A DNA stretch of 64,000 nt from Orychophragmus violaceus (GCA_030180135.1 CM058232.1:91624630-91688629); one strand, 5' to 3'. Shown: positions 1-13,017, numbered from the stretch's first letter. Translations and numbers: made by a program. The notes: generated from the sequence alone by a model not told the origin.

Positions 1-100
1 CCTTGGATCCAGATTTATTTCAGTATTTACATGAGTTCATGGCTAGTAAATTCATAGGTTGATTTATAAAATTGTTTATAAACCGGTATGAATTCCAACA
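1..100 (+). repeat. 5' LTR of copia A (last 100 bases)
   Basis: This stretch ends in CCAACA directly before the primer-binding site. It matches the last 100 bases of the LTR at 5965-6677 except at two positions. The rest lies left of the window. Confidence 0.95.
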
Positions 101-101
101 G

Positions 102-114
102 TGGTATCAGAGCC
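102..114 (+). other. Primer-binding site of copia A
   Basis: TGGTATCAGAGCC is complementary to the 3' end of plant initiator tRNA-Met. It lies one base after the LTR end, where minus-strand DNA synthesis is primed. Confidence 0.93.
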
Positions 115-1182
115 TGCTTGTTTAATACTGATTTTGAATCTGAATTCCTTGTGAAACGTGTTCTGCAAAATATTTTGATTTGATTAAAATATCCAGATTT
201 GTGAATATTGATTTACAAGACACGCTTTGACGTGACAACTTTGAAGTTCTTAGATTATGATTTACATTTATTAGTTGTTATCTAGATTTCATTTACATGG
301 CTGAAAAGTGTTTTAATGTACGTGATTGATGATAATAATAAAATAAGAACTTTTGTCATGTACACAATGTTTTATGCATATTAATTATATTTGATATATT
401 ATGCATGTTCACTTGCCTAAAAGTCTTAATACGTTATGGTAAAGAATAATTATTTAATATGACTATTAAATGACCTTTATGATGAGATCATATCAAATAG
501 TTGATTTGACTCTATCAAGAATCTTTGGAGATTGAGAAGATTTACGTTTTTTATTTGATTCAAAGATTAATGTGATTAATGCTTATGAATTAAATTGAGA
601 TAATTAATAATTTAATAAGATTAAATTATTTGTAATCCAACTAAATACATATGAGATATGTATTATTTATATTTAATCATATATATAAGATATAAATTTT
701 AAATATAAATTTAAATTGGATTAAAATTAATTCCTCAATTAATATCAAGTATTTGATGCCTCTCCAATCTTATCAACTATGAAGGCTTGTTTCGTTGTGT
801 GATGGGCTTGCCAAAGCAAGGTGTCCGCAATTACATAAGTGAGGTAGATGGTAATGGTTACCGTGTGAAACAAGATTGGTTTACTTGACTAAGCTATCAA
901 AATGGTTTTGGGCTTAAATGTATATGTTGGATAAGACATAAGATGTCATCTAACAACCAAGAGTTATATTTGATATAATTAACAAGGTGTTGTTTACCTA
1001 AATAACTAGACATCCGGGGGTTGAGCCAAAACGCACTCGGATTCTATTGAAATATGGATCTTGGATCATTATATTCAATTTGAGGAAATTGTTATTTGAA
1101 TATATTGTGAGTTTTCTTAATGGTTGAGATTACTCTTATTCCTGAACATCATATTAACATTTGTTATTCCTTATATTCAGCA
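115..1182 (+). other. Untranslated leader of copia A
   Basis: AT-rich leader between the primer site and the gag start, with no coding frame. Around 790-890 it holds one degenerate copy of the leader unit that is duplicated in element B (shared words such as CAATTACAT). It lacks the CGATCG hairpin array seen in B and C. Confidence 0.75.
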
Positions 1183-2010
1183 ATGTCAACTCCTCACAAC
1201 TCGTTCTCACTGAGATCCATCCTTGAGAAGGATAGACTCAATGGATCGAATTTCCTCGAATGGTATTGAAACTTGGAAATTGTTCTCAAACAGGAGAAAA
1301 AGGACTATGTCCTTGAAAAGGTTCTTCCTGAAAAACATAAGACCAATGCTCAACATGCAGAGAGAAATGCTTATGAGAAGCATGTCAATGATAGGGTCGA
1401 TGTGTGTTGTCTTATATTGGCTACCATGAACTCATACTTGCAAAAGCAATATGAGAACGTGGATTCGCCAATTGACATGAACACTAGCCTGAAAGGAATG
1501 TTTCAGGAGCAAGCACGAACTGAGAGATACCAGACGGTTAAAACTCTCATTGAATTCAAGCTACCGAAAGATGATCCAGTTAGCCCACATATCATTAAGA
1601 TGATGGGTTATATTGATAACCTGGCAAAACTGGATTGTCCTATCACCCAAGAGTTGGCTACTGATCTCATCTTGCAGTCATTGCCGTCAAGCTATGATCA
1701 ATTTGTTATGAACTACAACATGAAAAACTTGACAAAGACTTTGACTAAGTTGCATGGGATGCTCAAAACTGCTGAACCTAACATCAAGAAGGACACCCCA
1801 AATGTCCTTATGGTACAAAAGGGTAAAAAGTTTAAGAAACTTGGTAAGAAAAAAGGAGATGGTAAGACGAGATCGATTGTGAATCCAAGCGAGTCTAACC
1901 ATGCCCCTAAGTTTAAACCTTGTCCTTCTAAAGATGATAAGTACCATTATTGTAATGGTTATGGGCATTGGAAAAGAAACTGCAATAAATTCCACGAAGA
2001 TCTGAAAAAT
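1183..2010 (+). pseudogene. gag: gag of copia A (nonsense-damaged)
   Basis: This encodes the capsid and nucleocapsid protein that packages the retrotransposon RNA. The ATG at 1183 opens a frame beginning MSTPHNSFSLRS, the N-terminus shared with gag of B and C. An in-frame TGA at 1267 breaks the frame early and downstream ATGs reopen it. The capsid part (UBN2-like, with the ARTERYQTVK segment) runs to about 1800 and a basic linker follows. A CCHC-type knuckle lies near 1945-1990 (CNGYGHWKRNC); its first cysteine appears changed to H in KYHYC. The frame runs on into protease, as expected for a single copia polyprotein. Confidence 0.9.
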
Positions 2011-2034
2011 AAGAAGAAGTCTTTTGAAACTTCA

Positions 2035-3420
2035 TCTTCAGGTATTTATGTTATAAAAGTAAATGTTACTACTTCTTGTTTTACTTCTTGGGTATTAGAT
2101 ACCGGCTGTGGTCCTCATATTTGTACAAATATGCAGGGCTTAAGCAACAATAGAATTTTGGAGAAAGGACAAGTGGACCTACGTGTTGGAAATTGAGCAA
2201 GAGTTGCTGCATTAGCCGTAGGAACATTTCATTTGTCTTTGCCTTCAAGCATGGTTTTCGAACTTAAGAATTGCTACTATGTACCTGCTATAAGCAGAAA
2301 TATTATTTCTATTCCTTGTTTGGATATGGAAGGATATCAGTTTTCAATTAAGAACAAGTGTTGTTCATTTGATTACAATGATATATTTTATGGTAGCGGT
2401 CCATTAGAGAATGGACTTTATGTTCTAAACCAAAGCGTGCTTATCTATAACATTAGTACCAAGAGATTCAAGTCAAACGGCACGAATCAAACTTTTCTTT
2501 GGCATTGTCGTTTGGGCCACATAAATGAGAAGCACATTCAAAAACTTCATAGTGATGCACTTTTGAGCTCCTTTGATTATGAATCATATGAGAAATGTGA
2601 ATCTTGTTTATTGGAAAAAATGACTAAGACTCCTTTTACTGGACACAATGAAAGAGCTAAGGACTTATTGGAACTTATACATACAGATGTATGTGGACCG
2701 ATGAGCATAAATGCTAGAGGAAACTATCAGTACTTCATTACATTTACTGTCGACTTCAGTAGATATGATTATGTTTATCTAATGAAACATAAATCTGAAT
2801 CCTTTGAAAAGTTCAAAGAATTTCAGAATAAAGTACAAAACCATCTTGGCAAGACAATCAAAGCTCTTCGATCAGATCGAGGTGGTAAATATTTGAGTCA
2901 AACTTTCGATGATCATCTGAGAGAATGTGGAATTTTTTCACAACTCTCTCCTCAGGAACGCCACAGTTGAATGGTGTTTCCAAAAGAGAAATCGAACTTT
3001 ATTAGATATTTTTTTTATCAATGATGAGTCATGCAGATCTTCCATTATCCTTTTGGGGATACGCCCTAGAAACGTCTGTGTTTACGCTAAACGGATGTCC
3101 ATCAAAATCAGTTGAGAAGACACCATATGAGATATGGACTGGAAGAATTCCGAATTTGTCTTTTCTGAAAATTTGGGGTTGTGATGCTTATATTAAACGT
3201 ATGTTTATAGACAAGCTCGGACCTAAATCTGATAAATTCTACTTCGATGGTTATCCAAAAGAATCCAAAGGTTATTACTTTTACAAGCCTACTGAGAACA
3301 AAGTGTTTGTTGCTCGTAATGGTGCTTTTCTAGAAAGAGAATTTCTTTCCAAGAAAAACAGTGGGAGTAAAGTACATCTCGAAGAAGTTCGAGAAAAACA
3401 GGAGATTGTTCCACCTTCTC
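2035..3420 (+). pseudogene. pol: pol of copia A: protease and integrase region
   Basis: Aspartic protease motif LDTGCG lies near 2095. The pre-integrase zinc motif follows (WHCRLGHINEKHI near 2500, then CESC near 2600). The integrase core has HTDVCGP (first D), SDRGGKY (second D), and a damaged region where the third acidic residue should be. An in-frame TGA at about 2194 separates protease from pre-integrase. Frameshifts and stops at 2955-3030 destroy the segment around the catalytic glutamate. The reading frame recovers by 3021 (LPLSFWGYALET). The integrase cannot be functional as it stands. Confidence 0.9.
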
Positions 3421-5143
3421 ACGAAGAGGATCAATTAGATTTACGAAGAGTCGTAGAATCTACACCTGTGGAACCTGAGATACGTAGGTCCAAAAGGACA
3501 CGTCACGAACCTGTTGGATATGGATTTTTGGTGAATGATCATCATGAACTATTGATATTAGAGAGTGATGAACCTACGTCCTTTGAGGAAGCAATGATGG
3601 GTCCTGACTCCGAAAAGTGGCTAGAAGCCGCAAAATCCGAAATAGAATCCATGTCAGTAAACAAAGTATGGACTTTGGTTGATTTACCTGATGGTGTCAA
3701 AACCATTGAGTGTAAAAGGGTTTTCAAGAAGAAAACTGACATGGATGGGAATATACAAATATTAAAAGCTAGATTGGTGGCTAAAGATTATAAGCAAATT
3801 CATGGTATAAACTATGATAAAACTTATTCCCCAGTCGCAATGCTTAAGTCCATTCGGATTCTCCTAGCAATTGCCGCTTATTATGATTATGAGATATGAC
3901 AGATTGATGTGAAAACAGCTTTCCTTAATGGAAATCTCGAAGAGGATGTGTACATGACACAACCTGAGGGTTTCACAGTCCATGGAAGTGCTAGGAAGGT
4001 GTGCAAGCTTCAACGTTCCATTTATGGTTTGAAGCAAGCATCTCGGAGTTGGAATCTTCATTTTAATTAGGAAATAAAAGAGTTTGATTTCATTAGAAGC
4101 GAAGAAGAACCTTGCTTTTACAAGAAGACTAGTGGGAGTGCAGTTGTTTTCTTAGTATTGTATGTGGATGACATACTTCTTATTGGGAATGACATTCCTA
4201 TGCTTAATTCTGTAAAGACTTGGCTCGGAAGTTGTTTCTCAATGAAAGACATGGGAGAAGCCACGTATATTCTTGGAATAAGAATCTATAGAGATAGATT
4301 AAACAAGATTATTGGATTGTGTCAAGACACTTATATAGATAAGGTCTTACACAGATTCCAAATGCATGATTCCAAGAAAGGTTTTCTACCAATGTCTCAT
4401 GACATAACTCTCAGCAAGACTCAGTGTCCTTCGATACATGATGAGCGAGAACCGATGAGTAGAATCCCATATGCTTCTGCTATAGGATCTATCATGTATG
4501 CCATGCTTTTTACTCGCCCAGATGATGCATGTGCTTTGAGCATGACGAGTAGATACCAATTTGATCCAGGTGAGTGTCACTGGACAACAGTCAAGAACAT
4601 CCTTAAATATCTGAGAAATAATAAGGATAAGTTCTTGGTGTATGGAGGAAATGATGAGCTTGTTGTGAGTGGTTATACGGATGAAAGTTTCCAGACAGAC
4701 AAAGATGATTACTGACACAATCTGGTTTTATCTTCTGTCTTAATGGAGGAGTTGTGAGTTGGAAAAGTTCCAAGCAGAGCACCGTAGCAGACTCCACAAC
4801 CGAAGCTGAGTACATTGCTGCTTCAGAAGCAGCAAAGTAAGTTGTTTGGATTCGGAAGTTCATTATTGAATTAGGTGTGTTTCCTAGTATTTCTAGCCTA
4901 GTGGATCTCTATTGCGACAACAATGCAGCTATCGCACAAGCGAAATAAGCTAGATCCCACCAGAAATCCAAACATATCCAGAGGAGATATCATCTCATTC
5001 GTTAGATTGTTGATAGAAGATATGTGAAGATTAGCAGAGTCTCAACGGATGCAAATGTTGTTGATCCATTGACTAAGCCTCTTCCACGGCCTAAGCATGA
5101 GAGTCATACTGCAGCTATAGGCATTAAGTATATTAAGATGTGA
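3421..5143 (+). pseudogene. pol: pol of copia A: reverse transcriptase and RNase H
   Basis: This copies element RNA into DNA. Seen here are the RT entry segment (FKKKTDMDGNIQ), VKTAFLNGNLEEDVYMTQPEGF, the YGLKQASRSWN segment and the active-site YVDDILL near 4160. The copia RNase H follows, with a damaged TEAEY region near 4800 and the CDNNAAI segment near 4915. Stops occur at 3897 and about 4068. After a frameshift near 4715 the RNase H part is broken by several more. The polyprotein end, IKM then TGA at 5141-5143, matches the end of the pol in C. Confidence 0.9.
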
Positions 5144-5964
5144 TCTTAATTCTAGTGGGAGGATTTTCCTTTTATATGATGTTCATGACTACATACATTT
5201 GGTTATGTTTTCAAATTAATGAAATTTGTTTTAGATTTATTTGGTTATAGGATAACAAATAAAGTCCCGAAATAATTTATATCATTTTATAGGTCATCAA
5301 GTACGTGACTTGATCATGAAACCCTATAAGTGAAAGATGACATAAATTATTGCGGTCCCTAGTAAAGGTTATTAAAATGGGACGTTAATAACTGAAGATG
5401 ACTAGTATGTGAGGTGGCTGATGACTAAGTTTCGTGGAGTCATTTAATATGTTGTATTAAAGCCAATTGCATAAACATGTGTTGGGGAACACATGGTTAG
5501 ACTGACCCGCTATGAGAACACTACAAGATTGTTATATGATTGTCATAAGAGTTTCTCATCATGACTAAAGAGTATAGTCCTTTGACCTGAGTTCGTCATG
5601 ATTTCTTACTTATGGATTAGTTCACTTTGACCTTGTCAAACGTCAGCCGTAACAGGTGATTATAAAGACATTAATTGGGTGTGCTATGAATTTTGTAAGG
5701 AACAGGGATGGAAAAGATGGAATTTGTCCCTCCCATATAACGGGAGATAAATATCTCTGGTCCTATCGAAGATTTGATACTGAGAAATGCATGGCCGTGC
5801 TCAAACGAGGTGAATGTCAGTCGTTTGTTTGATCAGTATAAATCAGAGTTCGATAAACGTGATCTAGCTTAATAAGGATGACACTGTTTCTTGTCTTATG
5901 CTGAGATCGAGATATAGAGACAAAGGGAATATGGGAATAGATGATTCGAGTACAAGTGAGAGAT
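5144..5964 (+). other. 3' non-coding region and polypurine tract of copia A
   Basis: No coding frame. It is homologous to the 3' regions of B (31207-31350 plus 42674-43353) and of C. It ends in the purine-rich AAGTGAGAGA just before the LTR, the primer for plus-strand synthesis. Confidence 0.85.
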
Positions 5965-6677
5965 TGTTGGGAATATCCTGAAATCAATTTGTACTTACTC
6001 AAGTTAGTCGAGGTTCGATAATCATATAATATTAGGTGGTTATAATGTTTTTCTAGAAACCGCTTATGATCTATGAATTGAGAATTCATTACTAATATTA
6101 TATGAACCTACAGGGTCATACACTTAAGCAAATTGGATCAATGTTATTTTGGGTTTTGAGAATAATATATATATATATTATTTATGTACTTATGTGATGT
6201 TAATAAATAATATAATATGTGTTATAAGATAACACATGCACGTATAAAGATGAGAATAATTGTTATTCTTATATTGGACTTGGCCCACATATGTGTTAGG
6301 GTCTCGATCACATCATTATATAAGAAGGATATAATGATGCGACTAATAACACAACTCATACCTTTTGAGGAAGTCACACAATTATTCTAAAACCCTAGAA
6401 CTAAAGAGACAAATAGTTTGTCAAAGTTCTGAGATTTGATCTCGACGGCACTAGCATCCCGTTTCGATCCAGTTTGTGTACGTGTGGATACCGGTAGAGG
6501 CACAACACTTGGAGTGCTAAGTAACCTCAATAGTTTTGTTCATTATTCCGCTACAGAATATCCAGGTATATTCAAATCCTTAGATCCAGATTTATTTCAG
6601 TATTTACATGAGTTCCTGGCTAGTAAATTCATAGGTTGATTTATAAAATTGTTTATAAACCGGTATGAATTCCAACA
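5965..6677 (+). repeat. 3' LTR of copia A (713 bp)
   Basis: Starts TGTTGG and ends CCAACA, a short inverted repeat typical of LTR ends. A TATA box (TATATAAG) lies at 6317-6324 and should mark the U3/R promoter. The right flank begins cttgc inside LINE coding sequence. Confidence 0.95.
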
Positions 6678-8689
6678 CTTGCCACCTTTAGTCCCGTTAA
6701 TTGTTTTTCGCGCTCCGCTTTCTTTATATTCGCAATCAATGCTTCCGTGCATAGAATAAATAAATATGGTGATTAAGGATCATCTTGTCGCAACCCTCTC
6801 TATGGTGCTATAAACCCCCGTGGCTGGCCATTAATGAGAACCCTGTATTGAACCGTGGTTATACATCGCATTATCCGATCAACACATTGGTCATGGAAGC
6901 CCATCTTCCTCAGTAGAGTCTCAATGAATGCCCATTCAACTCTATCATAAGCCTTACTCATATCCGTTTTAATTGCCATAAATTTACCCTTACATGATGG
7001 GTTTGTCCGTAATCCATGAAACATCTCCTGAGCTATTAAAATATTGTCTGAAATCAACCTTCCCGCAACAAAGGCAGATTGCGTCTCCGAAACTAATCTT
7101 GGTAGTAGACGCTTCAACCTTTGATATAATCTTGTAACCCACATTGCAAAGATTGATAGGGCGCAGTTCCGTCATCCTGCTCGGTCGTTCCGTCTTCAGG
7201 ATAAGACAAATATTTGTCATATTCAGTCTTGTATCCAGCTCTCCATATTGAAGGAAATCATTAACCAGGCGAACAACATCATTTTTCACAATTGGCCATG
7301 ACTGTTGATAGAATAAAGCTGTCATCCCATCTGGCCCCGGGGCTTTCTCCGGATGCATCATGAACAATGATTGCCTCACCTCCTCCTCAGTAGCTAAAAC
7401 CATAAGTCTTTCATTCATCTGAGTTGTAATTGAGACCGGGACTTCCTGTAAAAACTCCTCGAAACCATTCGGGTTACTTGTCGTAAATAATTCCTCAAAG
7501 TATTCCACCGCTACTCGTTCCACTTCATGATCCTTTGTGACCCATTCTCCTGATGAATTATGGAGTCCGACAATTCGATTCCTCGCCCGCCTTTGTTTGG
7601 TTAATGCAAAGAAGAATTTTGTGTATCTGTCACCCGATGTGTGCCACATATTCCTACTCTTTTGTTGCCAAAATTGTTCCTCATCTCTGTAGGCTTGTTT
7701 CAGTTTATCTGAAATATCCAACACCTCCTCATGTGTTTTAGTATTATCTTTTTGGACCTCTTCCAGTTCTTTCTGTAATCCAGATATGTGATCCATATTG
7801 TATTGGGGATTGTTTTTCCTCCATCTTGACAGTTCACGTCGGCATCTACCAATTTTGTCATAGAAGTTCCTTGCTCCAGTGTCGTCCGAACCACTATCGT
7901 CCGAACCTTCCCAACCCAGTTTAATTGTGGCCATTAAGCCATGTTTTCCCACCAAACGTTTATAAAGTCTGAACTGACTTCGTCTCTTCTGGATTTTATC
8001 CTCAATAGATGCCACAATCGGACGATGGTCGGAACCAATCATCCCCAAATATTCCACAAACGAAAAGGGAAAAGTGTATGCCAGTCTTCATTTGCTAGAG
8101 CCCTATCCAGTTTGCACCTGATAAGTTGTTTTCCCCTCCTGCCTCTCCAGGATAGAGAATCCCCCAAGGACGGAAATTCAATTAAACCACAATCCTGAAT
8201 CATATTATCAAAAGATACGAATGTTGAAGTGTGCCTCAGGGAGCCCCCTTGCTTTTCGTGATTGCCCGTAATCTCATTAAGATCACCAATTATGAACCAT
8301 GGATTTGTCCGCACCACACCCATACGAGTCAAACGCTCCCAAACTTGATTCCGTAATTTCTGTACTGGGTCGCCATAGACAAATGATAGCGAAATCCTAT
8401 TCCCTTTTACATCTGCTTCAATATCGATCATCCTATTGCTTGCATATATTATGTGCGCGTCTGATATATCATTGTAATATAACGCCAGTCCCCCACTGGC
8501 TCCTCTCGGTTCGACTGTATACATCTTATCGTATCCAAAGTGACCCATACATTTTTGTGTAAAAGAAAAAGGTTGTTTTGTCTCTGATAGAAATATAAAC
8601 TCAGGCTTATTCTTATACACTATTTCCCGCAGATAACCAATCGTCCATTTGTTTTCCGAACCTTGACAATTCCAACTCAAAATCCGCAT
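6678..8689 (-). pseudogene. LINE ORF2: endonuclease and reverse transcriptase, truncated
   Basis: ORF2 nicks target DNA and reverse-transcribes the LINE RNA. The start at 8689 (MRILSWNCQG) is the classic N-terminus of plant L1 apurinic-like endonuclease. ETKQ, GDLNEI and SDHRPI supply its catalytic motifs. A frameshift near 8045 divides the endonuclease just before SDHRP. The RT begins around 7380 (PEKAPGPDGM) and continues through LRPINLCNV. A second frameshift follows near 7140, then SAFVAGRLISDN and DMSKAYDRVEW. At 6678-6800 a degenerate continuation (LTGLKVA-like) is cut by copia A before the catalytic ADD motif. Confidence 0.92.
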
Positions 8690-10694
8690 AGTAAAACTGA
8701 TTTTTTGGATCTCCCCTCTAGAGTATCAACTTGGATTTAAAAGAAAAACCACAAGTCTTAAGTTGTTGAGCAGTACCTTGCCCACACAAAACAAAAATCT
8801 GTATTAAATCATCGCCAATGCCCGAGCCACCTAAATAAAACTCCTGAACATGTATTATTCTATCACTTGATGAACTAGACCGTTTATCATTCATTACAAA
8901 ACCAGTAAACGAAACCCTTTCCTCCCCGAAGACGAGGTATGTTTCTCCACAATCAACGAGTGAAGTGTGTATTCAAAATTAGACCAGAATTTCATAGTTG
9001 AAAAAATATTGATATCCCTAACTTTGTTTTTAAAATTTATAACCAATGGTAATACCGTAAAAAGACAAAGGTAATTCCTGACCATCCTTGTGTATCTCGA
9101 AACAATAGCAACTCCAGAAAGAAATATGTATTGAATCCGACATCAATGTCTGCACTTGGAACCTTGACCATAGGTCCATAGCTATAGCCATAACCCAACC
9201 AAAAGCATAGTATGAAGACCTCTGGAATACTTCGTGATCTTTTTTCTTCTCATTGGAGACTACTTTACTTACAACCAAAAGTCTTCGATATGGGAACAAA
9301 AGATCATCAGAACCGTCATTCATCTTCAAGCAAAAACTGCTTATTCTCAAGCAGACCCAAAAATCTTGTAACCCTCCTTGGTCCCTTTGTGAAAATTCCT
9401 TCCCTTTCCTTCTCATACGTGTATCCATCCTGTCAATAACAATTACTAAAACCATGTCCCAGGTTATATATTTTGTAAAATCAGCTACGTTTATCTTCCT
9501 AATATCCCAATATCTATAATCAGGAAAACAGACAATAACTTTGCAACCCCACAGGTTCCTTTTAACCTTAGACAAACTTACCAAAAGAACCAAATATATA
9601 TCAAAAGACCTTGTTTCTTCTTGCGTTGAACTTATTCCTAGCTGCAGCCGAAGTATCCCTTGGTAATCGGAAACACTTCGCCCTAAGAACCGAAATAATA
9701 AGTGTCCGAAACTATTGCCTTCGAAACTCCAGAGTCCTCCAGAACTCTCATATCCATTATTAGTCGGTATCTCCAACGTATTGGTAATTGAGGATAATAA
9801 CCTTAAAAACAGCGACCCATAAAATCCTGAGAGTATATATAGTTGAAAACTCAAAGCAATACAAGATGATATTTGTACCATTTTCCTGAACTCTGCCCCT
9901 TTTACATAGAACCCTTTTTCCTAACAAGGACAGAAATAAAAGTTGTCCTAGCTATCATGGTTTCACAGAGATAACAAGTAAAACCTGCATTCCAATGAGC
10001 TCGAATCCCTATCTTTAAATTGTAACCAACCAACGAATACCAAAAATCTAAACTCCAGCTCTCACAGACCCTCACCATTGTGTTCTTATTCCATATAGTA
10101 AGAGGTGAAACCTGGTTCCTATAATAGGAGTTGACTACCATGCTCCATTGTCGTTCCAGAGGCTAAAGCAACATGTACATATTCCTCAGCTTGTTAGTAA
10201 AGACCTCCAAAGTATCCCTGTAGCAGAAGGAAAAAGTCGAAAAGCTCAGAACCAAAGACCAATGAACATAATTCCATATCTCCTTATTGTTCCTAAATAA
10301 ACAATCATAAAGATAACAACATATTAGATGACCGTTGACAATATTATACCATAACAAAACCCAGCAAGCAAAACCAAAAGTCTTATTCATGAAATTAAAC
10401 GGCCAAACAGAGCAAGCGACCCACTGAAGTAAAAAACTCCCAAACAGACCCAGAAAAAACAACAGACTCGAAGCATAATGAAGAAAACCGAAATAGAAAC
10501 CAGAAACTCTTAAACAGAGCTAAATGCTTTAAACTTATTGACTCCATAAAACTTGATTTTTAAGAAGGGAAGTTGACACAACCCTATTAGACAGACGTTC
10601 CAGCACCGCCACCATTGTCCTTCTTTGGCAGATTGGAATCCTTCCCATTCTGCTCGTTCTGCATCTTCTTCACCTCACCATCACCCTTCTGCAC
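8690..10694 (-). other. LINE spacer between ORF1 and ORF2
   Basis: Two kilobases separate the end of ORF1 (10695) from the ORF2 start (8689), reading leftwards. Reverse-strand open stretches occur (9030-9881, 9902-10141, 10163-10462), but their translations are rich in F, W, L and S and show no motif I recognise. I treat them as chance frames. The spacer is long for an L1, so it may be family-specific sequence or an old insertion. Confidence 0.5.
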
Positions 10695-12285
10695 CTATTT
10701 CTTCCTTGGTGAGGTTAAAGACTGGACCATCCTCTTCTTAGCAAAACGACTCATCAGAAGAGGAGGCCCATTGAAACCTTTCTTTTTCCCCCCTGCTTGC
10801 TTCTGACCTACAAATTTCTTACCTTCAGCCTTCTCTGATATCTCTGAAACCTCTTCCGGAACCAGTGCATCATTCTGAACCTCTGATAACGTAACATTGT
10901 TTTCCAGAAGCTGTTGCTCTCCTTCATGTTCAAAAGCCTCCATATCATAAAGAGTAGTCGATCCTTCCTCTTCCTTTTGATCCTCCTCCGGTGCCTCCAT
11001 TAAATCACCCAAACAGTCATCATTTTCAAAATCCTCACCCATCTCTTCATCTTGAACCTTCAAGTCATTCTGGATAACCAGTCCCTTGTCTGGTTCTTCT
11101 TCAAACTTGAGCTCCTTTCTCACCTTTTTAACCTGAGTGTCGCCTTTTCCAATCCCCCCAATAGCCTCTCTAGTTATGTTGTCGACACCTTTAAGTGATC
11201 CTTCCAAGGGTGATTTATGTGCCCGGAAAGCTTCCAACAAAAGCCTCTCCTGTTCAGTCAAAACGCTCAAACTTATCTCTGCCCGAACCTCTCCCATCTT
11301 GAACACCTCTCCTTCTGAACTCCCTTGGTGAAAGCTTCTTGTATTTCTTGAGGAGGAAGATGAGGCTTCTGTGGGCTATCTGTCAAATCGTTGTGAACCT
11401 GAGCAATTCTCTCTTCGATTCAAAAATTGCCTGTCGTCGGCAGCCTTACTTTTACCCTTGTCTTGTGATTGCTTATCACCTGCTCTCCCTATTTCCCTCT
11501 TCTCATCTCGAGAATTATCGCGTTCCCCAATAACAACCGCTCCTCTATAGCTCATCGGCACTGGACCATCAGATGGTCCTTTAGGATCACGATCACACCT
11601 TCTCCTTGTAGGTTCCTCCATAGGCCTCTTCTCCACATTCTGTGGACAAATCTCCTGATCATGACAGAGGCTGTAGCAGATTCTACAAAAACCATGTAGT
11701 CTTTCATACCGTAACTGCACCACCGTCTCTTCCCCATATTTAAAATCGACCACAGTCTCAAAAACTAGAGGTTTGAAACCATCAAAAATCACTCTGACCC
11801 TGCCATTATCCAAATCCACAGGACCTGCCCTCCCAATCCCATTTCCAATACTCGTGAATGTAGGCTCAGCCCACCAATGAAGCGGGATGCCCATGACCTA
11901 GACTCCTAGTTATGGATGAAGGATACGCCTCATCAATGATTGGTTCCCATCTCACTAAGGAGACCATCCAGAAGTCGAAGTGGAAGGGCTCCATACTGAG
12001 GACCTCGAGAATATCTTCCTTGTTGTCAAAGTTCAGTTGAAAGCGCCCCAATCCTAGATCCGCTCCAGCAATCCGCTCTTCCATCTTTCAAATCCTCGGC
12101 AGCATATGAATCAAGGATTTGGTGTCTTGGCGTCTTGGATTCATGCACCTTCCAATAGGGGTCTTGTCATAGCTCTTAATCAGCTCCGAGTTATCAAAGT
12201 GGGGAACCGAGATCTTCAGTCTTTGAGTTGAAACCGCAGCCATCTTTCCCATGTTCTTGGTCACAATAACATGACTTTGAGACAT
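10695..12285 (-). pseudogene. LINE ORF1: DUF4283 / zinc-knuckle RNA-binding protein, broken
   Basis: ORF1 proteins of plant L1 elements bind the LINE RNA. The start at 12285 (MSQSHVIVTK) is followed by the DUF4283-like domain (IGRCMNPRRQ, LGLGRFQLNFD, FWMVSLVRWEPII). Then come MGIPLHWW and a CX2CX4HX4C knuckle at about 11640-11700 (CRICYSLCHDQEIC). The C-terminal part is acidic and then basic, ending at 10695. A TGA near 12095 stands where the family has tryptophan (LPRI stop KMEER). Frameshifts occur near 11890 and between 11376 and 11306. About 530 codons in total. Confidence 0.85.
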
Positions 12286-13017
12286 CTTTAGAAACCTTAG
12301 AAAATATTTGCTGTATAGAGAGAAAATGGGTATGTTGGGACAGACCATAACCCACGCACCAAATTTATACAGAACCCCCAAGAGAAAAGGATATGTCAAG
12401 CGCAAATGTCTTTATGATGATTGAAAATCAATCCCAATCATATCCCTTAACCATAAAAAACGAATCCCAGTCAAATAATCCAAACCTAGATATGATCTTT
12501 TACGGAAATGTGATTGATAGATCATAAATATCAGAATCATAACCAACCAAATAAGAGAATAATTAGCAGAGCAAATTAGCCTCCGAAATTTAGTTGATTC
12601 CAATCGTCGAACCAGAAAAAGGAAAGCCAAATAAGCTCTCATAGCTCTAAAACTCCTCAGAATTGATACCTTGACATCTAGAAAAGAAGAGATGGGAAAG
12701 TAAATTCCACAGACCTTAAATAGATTATGCCCAAAATGATTTGAAACTCTTTGAATCTCGTCTCCTAACAATCTTCCAATCTCCTCAATATCACGATGCC
12801 CCACATTATTCGAACCATAAAACCTTTCCCTTCCCAGATTTGTTTCCAAAATCGTCGATCTTGGGAAACGACCAGATAAACCATTAAAGCCTTTCGCAAC
12901 CTCAATTCCGAACTCTAAATCAAACCCAGAACTGAACAAAATCTGTCTCCATCGAAGCTGCATCTGCTAACCCTAGAAAATCGCCCTTGTCGCCTTCAGG
13001 ATCGCCCTCCACCATCG
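12286..13017 (-). other. LINE 5' leader
   Basis: Sequence upstream of ORF1 on the reverse strand. An open stretch at 12412-12963 has no recognisable domain and a composition like the inter-ORF spacer, so I read it as untranslated leader. Confidence 0.55.

Larger units (their letters stand above)
1..6677 (+). mobile_element. Ty1/copia LTR retrotransposon A, left end cut by window
   Basis: The order is end of 5' LTR, tRNA-Met primer site, leader, gag, protease, integrase, reverse transcriptase, RNase H, polypurine tract and 3' LTR. Integrase before reverse transcriptase defines the copia order. The first 100 bases match 6578-6677 with two differences, which identifies them as the end of the 5' LTR. 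The whole element would be about 7.3 kb. Coding regions carry several stops and frameshifts, so it is not autonomous. The right flank (6678 on) is LINE coding sequence, so A landed inside an L1 element. The 5-bp target duplication cannot be tested because the left flank is outside the window. Confidence 0.95.
6678..13017 (-). mobile_element. L1-type LINE, 3' part displaced by copia A
   Basis: Reverse-strand non-LTR retrotransposon. Reading leftwards from about 13017 it has a leader, ORF1 with a zinc knuckle, a long spacer, then ORF2 with endonuclease and reverse transcriptase. At 6678 the coding sequence stops at the end of copia A in the middle of the RT palm, so the rest of ORF2 and the tail must lie left of the window. 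Both ORFs are broken. The 5' end near 13017 is placed where the moderately GC-rich leader gives way to AT-rich sequence; it is an estimate. Confidence 0.88.

Noticed and set aside
9030..10462. Reverse-strand frames of 283, 79 and 99 codons between the LINE ORFs
   Set aside because: The composition is like translated AT-rich non-coding DNA (F, W, L, S), no motif is visible, and there is no continuity between the frames.
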